Shown: positions 26,884-35,962 of the stretch, piece by piece
Position numbering within the stretch: the first letter of the stretch is position 1
How the letters are laid out: every line of letters starts with the position of its first letter
Translations under genes and position numbers: made by a program
The notes under the pieces: generated by a model
What the model saw: the letters and a program-made list of their open reading frames with translations, nothing else
Told to the model about the DNA's origin: nothing
Databases searched by the model: none
DNA from: Prevotella heparinolytica
GTDB lineage: Bacteria > Bacteroidota > Bacteroidia > Bacteroidales > Bacteroidaceae
Length of the DNA stretch: 64,000 nucleotides
Reading direction: 5' to 3'
NCBI RefSeq assembly: GCF_004342845.1
Contig: NZ_SLXB01000003.1
Coordinates: 1 to 64,000, forward strand

Positions 26884-26921
26884 AATCAGTTTCCTCATAC
26901 AAGACCAAAGCTATATCGCCG

Positions 26922-27461
26922 CTATTCTTTAAACCGATGCCTCCAATATCTCATCAAATGATTCAATCTTTTCCCGTCTTTGGTGGGAGTGAACCAAATT
27001 TGTTGCTTTAGCTCCACTTCTATCTTGCGATAGACAGAGAGTGGAATTGTGGCAAAAGGACTGACAGTTGTAAAATGAAAAGCCACTTCAACCACCTTTC
27101 CTGTTTCCGGACTGATGTACATACATATACCGACACTTTCTGTTCCCATACGTTGTTTTTGTTCCGCAGTAAAGGCATTATTGACAATGGAAAGGCTTTT
27201 CGGTCTCGTCCAGGTTTCCTCCACTACATCATCGAAATCGAAGCCAAATCCCGGAACTTCTTTGGTATCTTTGAATATTTGCCGGACATAGACTAAGTTA
27301 TTCTCTTTGTTATATAACCTTACTCTTTTCCCAGTCAACACGTCACACTGATAAGTATATCCGTTCTCCTGAAACGTTTTGGTCTCGGTATAGTAATTGG
27401 TCTGTGCCGCTGTATAAACGGCACAGAAAATGAGTAAAAAAGAAAGAATCGTTGTTTTCAT
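26922..27461 (-). CDS. Tandem secreted protein, copy 5
   Basis: 179 residues from MKTTILSFLLIFC. It differs from its siblings mainly after the disulfide-like CDV: DVLTGKRVRLYNKENNLVYV in place of DVSHGLVKLYNKENKLTYV. The second half (GICMYISPETGKVVEVAFHF through WFTPTKDGKRLNHLMRYW) is nearly identical to copy 3, suggesting gene conversion. It precedes the truncated copy by 38 bases (23 if counted from the upstream ATG). Confidence 0.8.
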   Translation of the reverse strand: MKTTILSFLLIFCAVYTAAQTNYYTETKTFQENGYTYQCDVLTGKRVRLYNKENNLVYVRQIFKDTKEVPGFGFDFDDVVEETWTRPKSLSIVNNAFTAEQKQRMGTESVGICMYISPETGKVVEVAFHFTTVSPFATIPLSVYRKIEVELKQQIWFTPTKDGKRLNHLMRYWRHRFKE

Positions 27462-27501
27462 AATCAATATTCCTACTACAAGACAAAAATCTGTAGCGAT
27501 A

Positions 27502-28038
27502 TTACTCTTTAAACCGATGCCTCCAATATCTCATCAAATAATTCAATCTTTTCCCGTCTTTAGTGGGAGTGAACCATATTTGTTGCTTTAGATCCACTTC
27601 TATCTTACGATAAACGGAGAGAGGGATGGTGGCAAAAGGATTAAATGTACTGAGATGGAACTCTACTTCAATCACCTTTCCTGTTTCCGGACTGATATAC
27701 ATACATATACCGACACTTTGTGTTCCCATACGTTGTTTTTGTTCCGGAGTAAACGAATTATTGACAATGGATAGGCTTTTCGGTCTTGTCCAAGTTTCCT
27801 CCACTACATCATCGAAATCGAATCCAAATCCCGGAACTTCTTTGGTATCTTTAAAGATTTGCCGGACATAGGTTAATTTATTCTCTTTGTTATACAATTT
27901 TACAAGTCCATGTGAAACGTCACACTGATAAGCATATCCGTTCTCTTTAAAAGTTTTGGTCTCGGTATAGTAATTGGCCTGTGCCACTGCATAAGCGGCA
28001 CAGAAAAACTGTAGAAAAGAAAAAATCGTTGTTTTCAT
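27502..28038 (-). CDS. Tandem secreted protein, copy 4
   Basis: 178 residues from the shared start MKTTIFSFLQFFC; the in-frame upstream ATG (MRKQ) is not conserved in the array and was not used. It has a signal peptide, then EVPGFGFDFDDVVEETWTRP and SPETGKVIEVEFHLSTFNPF. The gap to copy 5 (40 bases between these starts and stops, 34 counting from the upstream ATGs) is longer than the other gaps of the array. Confidence 0.8.
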   Translation of the reverse strand: MKTTIFSFLQFFCAAYAVAQANYYTETKTFKENGYAYQCDVSHGLVKLYNKENKLTYVRQIFKDTKEVPGFGFDFDDVVEETWTRPKSLSIVNNSFTPEQKQRMGTQSVGICMYISPETGKVIEVEFHLSTFNPFATIPLSVYRKIEVDLKQQIWFTPTKDGKRLNYLMRYWRHRFKE

Positions 28039-28076
28039 AATCTGTTTCCTCATACAAGACCAAATCTGTAACGATG

Positions 28077-28613
28077 CTATTCATTAAAACTATGCATCCA
28101 ACATCTCATCAAATGATTCAATCGTTTTCCGTCTTTAGTGGGAGTAAACCATATTTGTTGCTTTAATTCGACTTCTATCTTACGGTAAACGGAGAGAGGG
28201 ATAGTGGCAAAAGAACTGACAGTTGTAAAATCAAATGCCACTTCAACCACCTTTCCCGTTTCCGGACTGATATACATACATATACCGACACATTCTGTTC
28301 CCATACGTTGTTTTTGTTCCGCAGTAAATGCATTATTGACAATGGATAGACTTTTCGGTTTCGTCCAAGTTTCCTCCACTACATCATCAAAATCGAATCC
28401 AAATCCCGGAACCTCTTTGGTATCTTTAAAGATTTGCCGGACATAGGTTAATTTATTCTCTTTGTTATACAATTTTACAAGTCCATGTGAAACGTCACAC
28501 TGATAAGTATATCCGTTCTCCTGAAAGGTTTTGGTCACGGCATAGTAATTGGTCTGCGCCATTGTATAAGCAGTACAGAAAATCAGCAAAAAAGAAATAA
28601 TCGTTGTTTTCAT
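28077..28613 (-). CDS. Tandem secreted protein, copy 3
   Basis: 178 residues from MKTTIISFLLIFC. Its first half is nearly identical to copies 1 and 4 (DVSHGLVKLYNKENKLTYV) and its second half to copy 5, so it looks like a mosaic. The C-terminal end, LMRCWMHSFNE, is its own. Two conserved cysteines (one in YQCDVSHG and one in GICMYIS) are kept in every full copy and could pair in the periplasm. Confidence 0.8.
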   Translation of the reverse strand: MKTTIISFLLIFCTAYTMAQTNYYAVTKTFQENGYTYQCDVSHGLVKLYNKENKLTYVRQIFKDTKEVPGFGFDFDDVVEETWTKPKSLSIVNNAFTAEQKQRMGTECVGICMYISPETGKVVEVAFDFTTVSSFATIPLSVYRKIEVELKQQIWFTPTKDGKRLNHLMRCWMHSFNE

Positions 28614-28651
28614 AATCAACGGCTCCATGTCAGACCAAGTCTGTAATGATA

Positions 28652-29191
28652 CTATTCGTTAAAGCGGTGATTCCAGTTACGCATCAAATAATTCAATCTT
28701 TTCCCATCTTTAGTGGGAGTAAACCATATTTGTTGCTTTAGCTCCACTTCTATCTTCCGATAAACGGAAAGCGGGATAGTGGCAAAAGGACTGACAGTGA
28801 CAAAAGAGAAATCAACTTCAACTACCTTTCCTGTTTCCGGACTGATATACATACATATTCCTATACATTCATCTTTCATCTGTTTTTTTTGAGCGGCAGT
28901 AAATGCGTTGTTTACAATGGAAAGGCTTTTCGGTCTCGTCCAAGTATCTTCTACCACATCATCAAAATCAAATCCAAAGCCCGGAACTTTTTTAGTATCT
29001 TTAAAAATCTGTTGCACATAAGTTAGCTTATTTTCTTTATTATATAACATAATAAAAAAATCATTCGAAACATCACATTGATAAGTATACCCATTCTCCT
29101 TAAAGGTTTTGGTCACGGCATAGTAATTGGTCTGCGCCATTGTATAAGTAGCACAAAACCATAGCATAAAAGAAACAATTGTTGTTTTCAT
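28652..29191 (-). CDS. Tandem secreted protein, copy 2 (most divergent)
   Basis: 179 residues from MKTTIVSFMLWFC. It is the most divergent full copy: DVSNDFFIMLYNKENKLTYV has an extra residue, DDVVEDTWTRP replaces EETW, and TAAQKKQMKDECIGICMYIS replaces the TPEQKQRMGTQSVGICMYIS of copy 1. The C-terminal block SVYRKIEVELKQQIWFTPTK is unchanged, showing that this half is under the strongest constraint. Confidence 0.8.
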   Translation of the reverse strand: MKTTIVSFMLWFCATYTMAQTNYYAVTKTFKENGYTYQCDVSNDFFIMLYNKENKLTYVQQIFKDTKKVPGFGFDFDDVVEDTWTRPKSLSIVNNAFTAAQKKQMKDECIGICMYISPETGKVVEVDFSFVTVSPFATIPLSVYRKIEVELKQQIWFTPTKDGKRLNYLMRNWNHRFNE

Positions 29192-29229
29192 AATTCGTTT
29201 CACCATATAAGACCAAATCTATAACAATA

Positions 29230-29766
29230 CTATTCTTTAAACCGATGCATCCAAAACCTCATCAAATAATTCAACCTTTTCCCGTCTTTAGTGGGAGTAA
29301 ACCAAATTTGTTGCTTTAGCTCTATTTCTATCTTCCGATAAACAGAGAGTGGAATTGTGGCAAAAGGACTAAATGTTGCAAGAGTAAAATCGACCTCAAC
29401 CACCTTTCCCGTTTCCGGACTGATATACATACATATACCGACACTTTGTGTTCCCATACGTTGTTTTTGTTCCGGAGTAAACGCATTATTGACAATGGAA
29501 TGGCTTTTCGGTCTTGTCCAAGTTTCCTCTACTACGTCATCGAAATTGAACCCAAAGCCCGGAACTTCTTTGGTATCTTTGAATATTTGCCGGACATAGG
29601 TTAATTTATTCTCTTTGTTATACAATTTTACAAGTCCATGTGAAACGTCACACTGATAAGTATATCCGTTCTCCTTAAAAGTTTTGGTCTCGGTATAGTA
29701 ATTGGCCTGTGCCGCAGTATAAGCAGTACAGAAAATCAGCAAAAAAGAAATAATCGTTGTTTTCAT
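29230..29766 (-). CDS. Tandem secreted protein, copy 1 (family possibly DUF5043)
   Basis: 178 residues, first of five full tandem copies with a period of about 560-590 bases. It has a signal peptide (MKTTIISFLLIFCTAYTAAQ) and no lipobox, so it is probably periplasmic. The C-terminal half, SPETGKVVEVDFTLATFSPF then VYRKIEIELKQQIWFTPTKD, has the strand-helix-strand order and GK.VEV...WFTPTKDGK pattern of TonB C-terminal domains; this similarity is by eye only. From memory the family may be DUF5043. Its ATG lies 2 bases after the lipoprotein stop, so the two are tightly coupled. Confidence 0.85.
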   Translation of the reverse strand: MKTTIISFLLIFCTAYTAAQANYYTETKTFKENGYTYQCDVSHGLVKLYNKENKLTYVRQIFKDTKEVPGFGFNFDDVVEETWTRPKSHSIVNNAFTPEQKQRMGTQSVGICMYISPETGKVVEVDFTLATFSPFATIPLSVYRKIEIELKQQIWFTPTKDGKRLNYLMRFWMHRFKE

Positions 29767-29768
29767 AA

Positions 29769-31396
29769 TCAGCAGTCTTTAGATATTTTTTGTAAAGAAG
29801 TGAAATTCTCAGTTCCGGATTTACTATAGTCAAAAGACATAGTGGAATATGCACTTGTAGCCTCAATAGCATTTTTTGCTGTGTACACTTGGGTTAATAG
29901 GATATCATCTGTACTATTAGGCTGTAATTTCCCTTTTTTATCAATAGATATTTCTAATTGAGCAATAGCCCTTCCTACCCCCGTATTCTCATATTGCTTT
30001 TCCCACTTACTTCCCGGATATTCCTTTAACTTCCTCACATATTGGTACTGTGCATATCTTGCTTCAATCTCCTTATTTATCAGCGAAGCTTTATACGAAG
30101 CTTCCGTTTCCTGATAAGCCTGAAAGGCATGCATCATTTCGTGAAACAGCTGGTTACTCTCCATATCGGTGGTGAGTTTGATGCCTGCCGTATTCCCATC
30201 AAAGTTAAAACTTGAGCCCTCTTTGGGAGCGACAAACTGAATGGTCAAGGTTTTTCCATCCAAGTGTTCTTTAAGCCCCTCGTACAAATGCTCTCCTAAA
30301 CAGTCATTGGTAATTTTGTCAAGCATCCTTTCTATAACATCCCAATTCAGCTCCGTCATCTTAGAGTTGCGGAATATGGCTCTGGCTCTTGGAGCACCGC
30401 CTGAAACACCGTTTTCCCCTCCGGTGTACCCTCCGCCACTTCCCGAATCACCAGTTCCATCCCCATCCGGTTTAGGGTCCGGTTCGGGATATTCATAATA
30501 AGGAGGTTCTTCTTCAGGAGCAGACGGATTATACTCTCCTTCTATTTCCACCTCATCTAACCATACACCCTCCGGTTTTCCATCTCCGTCATAATCATAA
30601 AGTACCACGTCATACTTCGGATCCCAAAAGAAACCCACCCCCCAGTCTATGTAGTCTCCATTCTTATAATCCCAGTCATCGTTGCCCTCATAACGAGTTA
30701 CGGCTCCTACTTTGAAGCCCCGTTGCAGCTCCATGTGTTCCAGCATGCATATTATCCGCATAAGACCTCTGCCGTATTCCTTTTTGTTTTTTGCAGAGCC
30801 TAAAAATACTCCTTGCTGCTTTTGCCCTTTATTATACTTGTTCACCCGAATAATACTCCCCTCCAGCGTTGTATAAATCTTCAGACCTGAAAAATCGCCC
30901 ATCTCGCCATCATTGTTGAACCGTTTGGACACATCGCCCGGATGCGCCTTGGCATAGTCATTCGTAGCAATGAAGAATACGACATAATTGCCAAGTTTAC
31001 CCGTTTTCCGATCCTTGACCACCACCAGTTTATGGTAACATTTCACGAAGCTTTCTTCTCCCGTTTGTGGGTCTGTCTGTATCACCCGATAACAATAGGT
31101 GGAATTCTCAATGGGTACGTCAACACTGCAAATCGAAGATGCTCCGGTAGGAACACCCTTGTTCCACTTCGGAATAATATCTCCCAAACTCCACATCAAC
31201 GGTTGTTCTACCCTATCGGCAGAACGTGTTGCCGTCCCCATCACTTCTTTCTCAAAAAAATCCCGAGCCTCATCTACCGACAAATCGGCCGGTTCTTTCT
31301 GAATGAAATCATCATCCCAATCATAAGAGCAAGCTCCGAAGCATAGGACAATCAGCAAGCACACACCTGCTTGCAAAAACGAAAGGTCTTCTTCAT
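29769..31396 (-). CDS. Surface lipoprotein with HEMMH zinc-protease motif, apparent frameshift in the signal peptide
   Basis: The body is open from a TTG at 31376 (535 residues), but that start lacks a positively charged signal. An ATG at 31396 gives MKKTFRF and would join the body (QAGVCLLIVLCFGAC, lipobox) if the T5 tract at 31379-31375 held one more T. So either a frameshift, a sequencing error or slippage is involved. Numbering from the TTG: lipidated C16; a repeat-poor beta-rich region with DYDGDGKPEG (261-270); a Pro/Gly-rich linker (285-328); then HEMMH at 412-416 followed by EIE at 436-438, the ligand layout of a gluzincin-type protease. It heads the tandem array operon. No known family was recognised. 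Confidence 0.7.
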
Positions 31397-31554
31397 AAGC
31401 ATTTTTTTAAGTTTAACATTGATAAATCTCAAACAAAGAATATTTGCATTGATTATCAAGCACAAAAATAGAATAAATCTCCATACTTCCAATGAAATTG
31501 ACGAGAAAAATTAAAGGAGGGTAAAATCGTTTTGTTGCCCATGACCGTTTTCAT

Positions 31555-31860
31555 CAAGTGTCCGGGCCTTGCGCAGCAACTACGCACGAACTTACAGCCG
31601 ACTGCTTGTCAACTCCGAGCCGGCTCGGAGTTGACAAGCAATTCAGAAACCGCCCCAAAAGAGCATAAAATACAGTATATCAACAGATTTACCCTCTTTA
31701 TTCCTTTCGCGCGCGAGAGAAGAGAAGAAAAGAGAAGAAAATATCTCCCCCATACCCCCTCCTCGTTGGAGGTGGAGAAGGCGGAGAAACAGCACAGCTT
31801 ATACGCCGTAACATGGGGGCGGAGCAAAGCTAAGACGCGGGCTTACAAATGGTGAAGTGT
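31555..31860 (+). pseudogene. Relic of the DUF4373-type element, C-terminal part only
   Basis: This stretch aligns with 58345-58600: both have AAGTGTCCG, a CGACTGCTTG block, CCGGCTCGGAGT, CGCGCGCGAGAGAAGA, a GGTGGAGAA-GGCGGAGAAAC-like block, and GCCGTAACATG/GCCATAACGTG. The N-terminal DUF4373 part is missing and the frame has shifted relative to the other copy (here it reads ...FARERREEKRRKYLPHTPSS). It cannot encode a working protein of that family. Confidence 0.7.
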
Positions 31861-31919
31861 GGGCTTACGGGCAACAACATGTGGGCTTACGGACAGTAAA
31901 GTGTGGAGAAACAAGTGAT
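31832..31919 (+). repeat. Four 22-bp iteron-like units, copy A
   Basis: Units start at 31832, 31854, 31876 and 31898. The second reads GAAGTGTGGGCTTACGGGCA; the core GGGCTTAC is exact in the first three and lost in the fourth. The period is not a multiple of three, so the repeat is not coding. Confidence 0.75.
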
Positions 31920-32032
31920 TCTTCTTTTTTTGATTTGTAAGGTCGATGCGTAGTAACAATGAAAAAGAGAAAGGTTTTCGGCATCTTCTGTGAATTTGAC
32001 GAGAAAAGTAAAGGAGAGTAGAATAAAAATTG

Positions 32033-32040
32033 TATTTTTG
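32033..32040 (+). promoter_or_regulatory. -7 box of the hpt promoter
   Basis: TATTTTTG lies 28 bases before the chosen hpt start at 32069. A -33 is not evident; the nearby region is the right-hand direct repeat of the relic. Confidence 0.55.
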
Positions 32041-32068
32041 CGGCAACTTTTTAAAAACATCCCATCTT

Positions 32069-32605
32069 ATGGATACCATACAGATAAAAGACAAAAGGTT
32101 CTCCGTCTCTATCAAAGAGCAGGACATTCTGAGAGAAGTGACACGCGTGGCAAACGAAATAAACCGGGACTTGGCCGGAAAGAACCCGCTGTTCGTCAGC
32201 GTGCTCAACGGTTCGTTCATGTTTACTTCCGACTTGATGAAACGCATCACCATTCCCTGCGAAATATCGTTCGTAAAACTGGCTTCTTACCAAGGGCTGT
32301 CCTCTACCGGAGTAATCAAGGAAGTAATAGGCATCAACGAAGACCTTACAGACCGCACGGTGGTCATTGTAGAAGACATCGTGGATACGGGGCTTACCAT
32401 GCAACGCCTGCTGGAAACGCTCGGCACCCGTAAACCAAAGGAAATCCATATCGCTTCCCTGCTGGTGAAACCCGAAAAGCTGAAAGTGGACTTGAACATT
32501 GAATACGTAGCCATGAACATCCCGAACGACTTTATAGTGGGCTATGGGTTAGACTATGACGGATTCGGACGTAACTATCCCGACATTTATACACTAAAGG
32601 AATAA
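32069..32605 (+). CDS. hpt: Hypoxanthine phosphoribosyltransferase
   Basis: 178 residues from MDTIQIKDKRFSVSI, chosen because the promoter -7 box lies over the upstream in-frame ATG at 32030. The enzyme salvages hypoxanthine (and guanine) with PRPP. The PRPP-binding motif VVIVEDIVDTGLTM and the flexible-loop region LASYQGLSSTGVIKE are present, with the C-terminal base-recognition segment DFIVGYGLDYDGFGRN. It leads the hpt-adk-obg cluster. Confidence 0.93.
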   Translation: MDTIQIKDKRFSVSIKEQDILREVTRVANEINRDLAGKNPLFVSVLNGSFMFTSDLMKRITIPCEISFVKLASYQGLSSTGVIKEVIGINEDLTDRTVVIVEDIVDTGLTMQRLLETLGTRKPKEIHIASLLVKPEKLKVDLNIEYVAMNIPNDFIVGYGLDYDGFGRNYPDIYTLKE

Positions 32606-32649
32606 CCACAAAGCAAGAATCATAATTCAATAAATCGTAACTCAAAAAG

Positions 32650-33228
32650 ATGTTGAACATTGTAATTTTCGGTGCCCCCGGCTCAGGCAAGGGAACACAA
32701 AGCGAGAGAATAGTAGAGAAGTATGGCATCAACCACATTTCTACCGGAGATGTGCTCCGTGCGGAAATCAAGAACGGAACAGAACTCGGGAAGACAGCCA
32801 AAGGCTACATCGACCAAGGGCAACTGATTCCCGACTCTTTGATGATTGATATTCTGGCAAGTGTATTCGACAGTTTCAAGGACAGCAAAGGGGTTATTTT
32901 TGATGGCTTCCCCAGAACCATTGCACAAGCAGAAGCATTGAAAGTGATGCTGAGAGAGAGAAGACAGGAAGTGAGTGTCATGCTCGACCTCGAAGTGCCG
33001 GAAGATGAGCTGATGGTTCGTCTAATCAAACGCGGAAAAGATTCCGGCCGTGCAGATGACAACGAAGAAACCATCAAGAAACGCTTGAATGTTTATCACT
33101 CACAGACAGCACCCCTGATTGATTGGTACAAAGCGGAAGGCCAATACCGGCACATCAAGGGGTTGGGCACTATGGAAGACATCTTTGCCGATATCTGCAA
33201 GGGGATTGACGCCGTGGCCGGTAAGTAA
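32650..33228 (+). CDS. adk: Adenylate kinase
   Basis: 192 residues; interconverts ATP+AMP and 2 ADP. The P-loop GAPGSGKGT is at residues 8-16, the AMP-binding ISTGDVLRAEI and FDGFPRTIAQAEAL motifs follow, and the LID is the short form without the zinc-binding insertion (RGKDSGRADDNEETIKKRL). It lies 44 bases after hpt. Confidence 0.97.
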   Translation: MLNIVIFGAPGSGKGTQSERIVEKYGINHISTGDVLRAEIKNGTELGKTAKGYIDQGQLIPDSLMIDILASVFDSFKDSKGVIFDGFPRTIAQAEALKVMLRERRQEVSVMLDLEVPEDELMVRLIKRGKDSGRADDNEETIKKRLNVYHSQTAPLIDWYKAEGQYRHIKGLGTMEDIFADICKGIDAVAGK

Positions 33229-33291
33229 CAATCCGGGATTCAAGCAATCTTCCGACAAACTAATTATTTTCCTAATTTCTTTAATAATAAT

Positions 33292-34467
33292 ATGGCTGAA
33301 TCAAATTTTGTTGACTACGTAAAGATATACTGTCGTTCCGGCAAAGGCGGGAGAGGCTCCACACACATGCGGCGCGCAAAATACGTGCCTAACGGAGGGC
33401 CTGACGGAGGTGACGGAGGACGAGGAGGTCATATCATTCTTCGTGGCAACCGCAATTACTGGACGCTGCTTCACCTGCGCTACGACCGTCACATCATGGC
33501 CGGACATGGTGAATCGGGTTCCAAGAATTGCAGTACCGGCAAGGACGGCGCAGACAAGGTGATTGAAGTGCCCTGCGGAACCGTTGTCTATAACGCTGAA
33601 ACAGGAGAATACCTCTGCGATGTGACCGAACATGGGCAAGAAGTCATTCTGCTGAAAGGCGGACGCGGCGGACAAGGCAACAACCACTTCAAAACCGCCA
33701 CACGGCAAGCTCCCCGCTTCGCACAGCCGGGCGAACCGATGCAGGAAATGACAGTTATCATGGAATTGAAGCTGCTGGCCGATGTCGGTCTGGTAGGTTT
33801 CCCCAATGCCGGAAAATCCACCTTGCTTGCCGCATTGTCTTCAGCAAAGCCCAAGATAGCCAATTACCCTTTCACCACAATGGAGCCCAATCTGGGTATC
33901 GTGTCCTATCGCGAAGGAAAGTCTTTCGTCATGGCTGATATTCCGGGTATCATCGAAGGAGCCAGTCAAGGTCGTGGATTGGGATTACGTTTCCTGCGCC
34001 ACATCGAACGTAACTCATTGTTGCTCTTCATGGTGCCGGCCGACAGCGACGACATCCGCAAAGAGTATGAGATTCTGCTGAACGAATTGAAAAATTTCAA
34101 TCCCGAAATGTTAGACAAGCAACGGGTGCTGGCCATCACAAAATGCGACATGCTGGATCAGGAACTGATGGACGAGATAGAACCCACGCTTCCTGAAAAC
34201 ATTCCGCATATATTCATCTCCGCCATATCGGGCATGGGCATCTCTGTGCTGAAAGATATCCTTTGGGAAGAACTGAACAAGGAGAGCAACCGGATAGGAG
34301 GCAAAATAGAAAGCATCGCCCACCGTGCAAAAGACCTCAGCCACCTGAAGGAAGAACTGAAAGAAGAGGGAGAAGACATCGACATCGAATATATCGAAGA
34401 TGCAGAGGAGATAGAAGACCTCGAAGACTTTGAATATGAAGAAGATTGGGAGGAAGAGGACAAATGA
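33292..34467 (+). CDS. obg: GTPase Obg (CgtA)
   Basis: A 391-residue ribosome-assembly GTPase. The glycine-rich Obg fold occupies the first 158 residues ([25 protein letters not shown]), then the G domain with GFPNAGKST (G1), [10 protein letters not shown] (G3) and TKCD (G4). The C-terminus ends in a highly acidic tail (about 370-391), common in Bacteroidota. Its stop overlaps the pgeF start (ATGA). Confidence 0.97.
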   Translation: MAESNFVDYVKIYCRSGKGGRGSTHMRRAKYVPNGGPDGGDGGRGGHIILRGNRNYWTLLHLRYDRHIMAGHGESGSKNCSTGKDGADKVIEVPCGTVVYNAETGEYLCDVTEHGQEVILLKGGRGGQGNNHFKTATRQAPRFAQPGEPMQEMTVIMELKLLADVGLVGFPNAGKSTLLAALSSAKPKIANYPFTTMEPNLGIVSYREGKSFVMADIPGIIEGASQGRGLGLRFLRHIERNSLLLFMVPADSDDIRKEYEILLNELKNFNPEMLDKQRVLAITKCDMLDQELMDEIEPTLPENIPHIFISAISGMGISVLKDILWEELNKESNRIGGKIESIAHRAKDLSHLKEELKEEGEDIDIEYIEDAEEIEDLEDFEYEEDWEEEDK

Positions 34468-35276
34468 TTCCTCTCACCGAAGATAGAAAAATGTTGGGAT
34501 ATGAGGTGCTTGCCTCCTATCCCGACATTTCTTGTTTTGTAACCACCCGTCACGGAGGATGCAGCCGTGGGAATTATGCCTCTTTCAACTGTACGCCTTA
34601 TACCGGCGACGATGCCGCATGTGTCCGCAAGAATCAAGAAATACTGTGTGAAGGATTACCTCAACACCCGAAAGAACTTATTATCCCTTATCAAACACAT
34701 GGAACAGCATCGCTTGTGATAGACAAAGCTTTCTTGAAATCTACCGCCGAAGAACGCCATGCCGCATTGCAAGGTATTGACGCATTGATTACCGGCGAAG
34801 CGGGTTGCTGCATCTGCATTTCCACAGCAGACTGCATCCCTATCCTGCTCTACGATCGGAAACACAAGATAGTGGCAGCTGTCCATGCCGGCTGGAGAGG
34901 AACAGCGAACCATATCCTGCACCGCACCTTTGATAAAATGCAGACCCTTTTCCATACTGACGGAAAAGACATCATTGCCTGCATAGGTCCCGGCATCTCA
35001 CTCCCTGCGTTCGAGGTAGGTGATGAGGTATATGAAGCATTCAGGGAGAATGATTTCCCCATGGACTATATCTCGGAGTGGAAGCCCGAAACACATAAAT
35101 ATCATATCGACCTGTGGGCTGCCAACCATCTGCAACTGCTTGACCTCGGCATACCTTCCGCACAAGTGGAAACAGCCGGCATTTGTACCTTTACCCGACA
35201 TGAAGATTTTTTCTCGGCACGACGGCTGGGCATCAAGTCCGGACGTATATTGTCGGGAATCATGATAAAAAAATGA
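34464..35276 (+). CDS. pgeF: PgeF/YfiH-family copper-dependent purine nucleoside phosphorylase
   Basis: 270 residues from [11 protein letters not shown], the ATG that overlaps the Obg stop; an upstream in-frame ATG at 34446 lies inside obg. The family motifs are [18 protein letters not shown], the zinc-binding [14 protein letters not shown] histidine and [16 protein letters not shown]. Family members cleave adenosine and inosine with phosphate and were earlier named polyphenol oxidases. The context with hpt and adk fits purine salvage. Confidence 0.9.
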   Translation: MIPLTEDRKMLGYEVLASYPDISCFVTTRHGGCSRGNYASFNCTPYTGDDAACVRKNQEILCEGLPQHPKELIIPYQTHGTASLVIDKAFLKSTAEERHAALQGIDALITGEAGCCICISTADCIPILLYDRKHKIVAAVHAGWRGTANHILHRTFDKMQTLFHTDGKDIIACIGPGISLPAFEVGDEVYEAFRENDFPMDYISEWKPETHKYHIDLWAANHLQLLDLGIPSAQVETAGICTFTRHEDFFSARRLGIKSGRILSGIMIKK

Positions 35277-35279
35277 CTT

Positions 35280-35945
35280 ATGTATAAGATTACCGTATCA
35301 GAAGAAATAAGACGTGGCTGCCCCATTTTCAGAGGTGCAGCCGTATATGCGGAAGTAACCAATACTGCATTCAGCGAAGGGCTGTGGAAGGAAATCGACG
35401 CCTTCACTCAGGAATTGAGAAAGAATGAAACGGCAGACAGTATCAAATCCCAACCTGTCATTGCCGCTACCCGTGAAGCCTACAAACGTTGTGGCAAAGA
35501 TCCCAGTCGCTATCGTCCTTCGGCCGAGGCTTTGCGCCGGCGTCTGCTGCGTGGCATGGACCTTTATCAGATTGATACGCTGGTAGATTTAATCAATCTT
35601 GTATCTCTCCGCACCGGCTATTCCATCGGTGGTTTCGATGCCGATAAAATACAAGGCACCGAACTTGAACTCGGAATCGGTCATGCCGACGAACCGTTTG
35701 AAGGTATCGGACGCGGAACCTTGAATATCGAAGGATTGCCCGTATACAGAGACTTGATTGGAGGTATCGGCACACCGACCAGTGACCATGAGCGTACAAA
35801 AATGGACTTGGGAACTCGCCACATACTTGCCATCATCAATGGTTACAGTGGCTCTGACGGCCTGCTGGAAGCCGCAGAAATGACACAAGATTTGCTACGA
35901 AAGTATGCAGCTTCCAATGGAGGCAGCATACGATATTTTTTGTAA
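35280..35945 (+). CDS. B3/B4 tRNA-binding domain protein
   Basis: A 221-residue free-standing B3/B4 domain, the fold found in the PheRS beta subunit. The signature CGKDPSRYRPSAEALRRRLL and the segment LVDLINLVSLRTGYSIGGFD are clear. Free-standing members are thought to check or edit mischarged tRNA; the role is not settled. It begins three bases after pgeF stops. Confidence 0.85.
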   Translation: MYKITVSEEIRRGCPIFRGAAVYAEVTNTAFSEGLWKEIDAFTQELRKNETADSIKSQPVIAATREAYKRCGKDPSRYRPSAEALRRRLLRGMDLYQIDTLVDLINLVSLRTGYSIGGFDADKIQGTELELGIGHADEPFEGIGRGTLNIEGLPVYRDLIGGIGTPTSDHERTKMDLGTRHILAIINGYSGSDGLLEAAEMTQDLLRKYAASNGGSIRYFL

Positions 35946-35962
35946 GAAGAAAGATTCCGATC

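Larger units (their letters stand above)
31494..32024. repeat. Imperfect 34-35 bp direct repeats bracketing the relic
   Basis: 31494-31528 (TGAAATTGACGAGAAAAATT...) and 31991-32024 (TGAATTTGACGAGAAAAGTA...) match at about 29 of 34 positions. They enclose the decayed element copy and lie just before the hpt promoter. Confidence 0.7.

Noticed and set aside
26671..31396. CRISPR-like repeat array
   Set aside because: The repeated units are about 575 bases long and coding; there are no short repeats with unique spacers.
31532..31855. 107-residue open frame at 31.5 kb as a real gene
   Set aside because: It is the frameshifted tail of the same element family, without the N-terminal domain.
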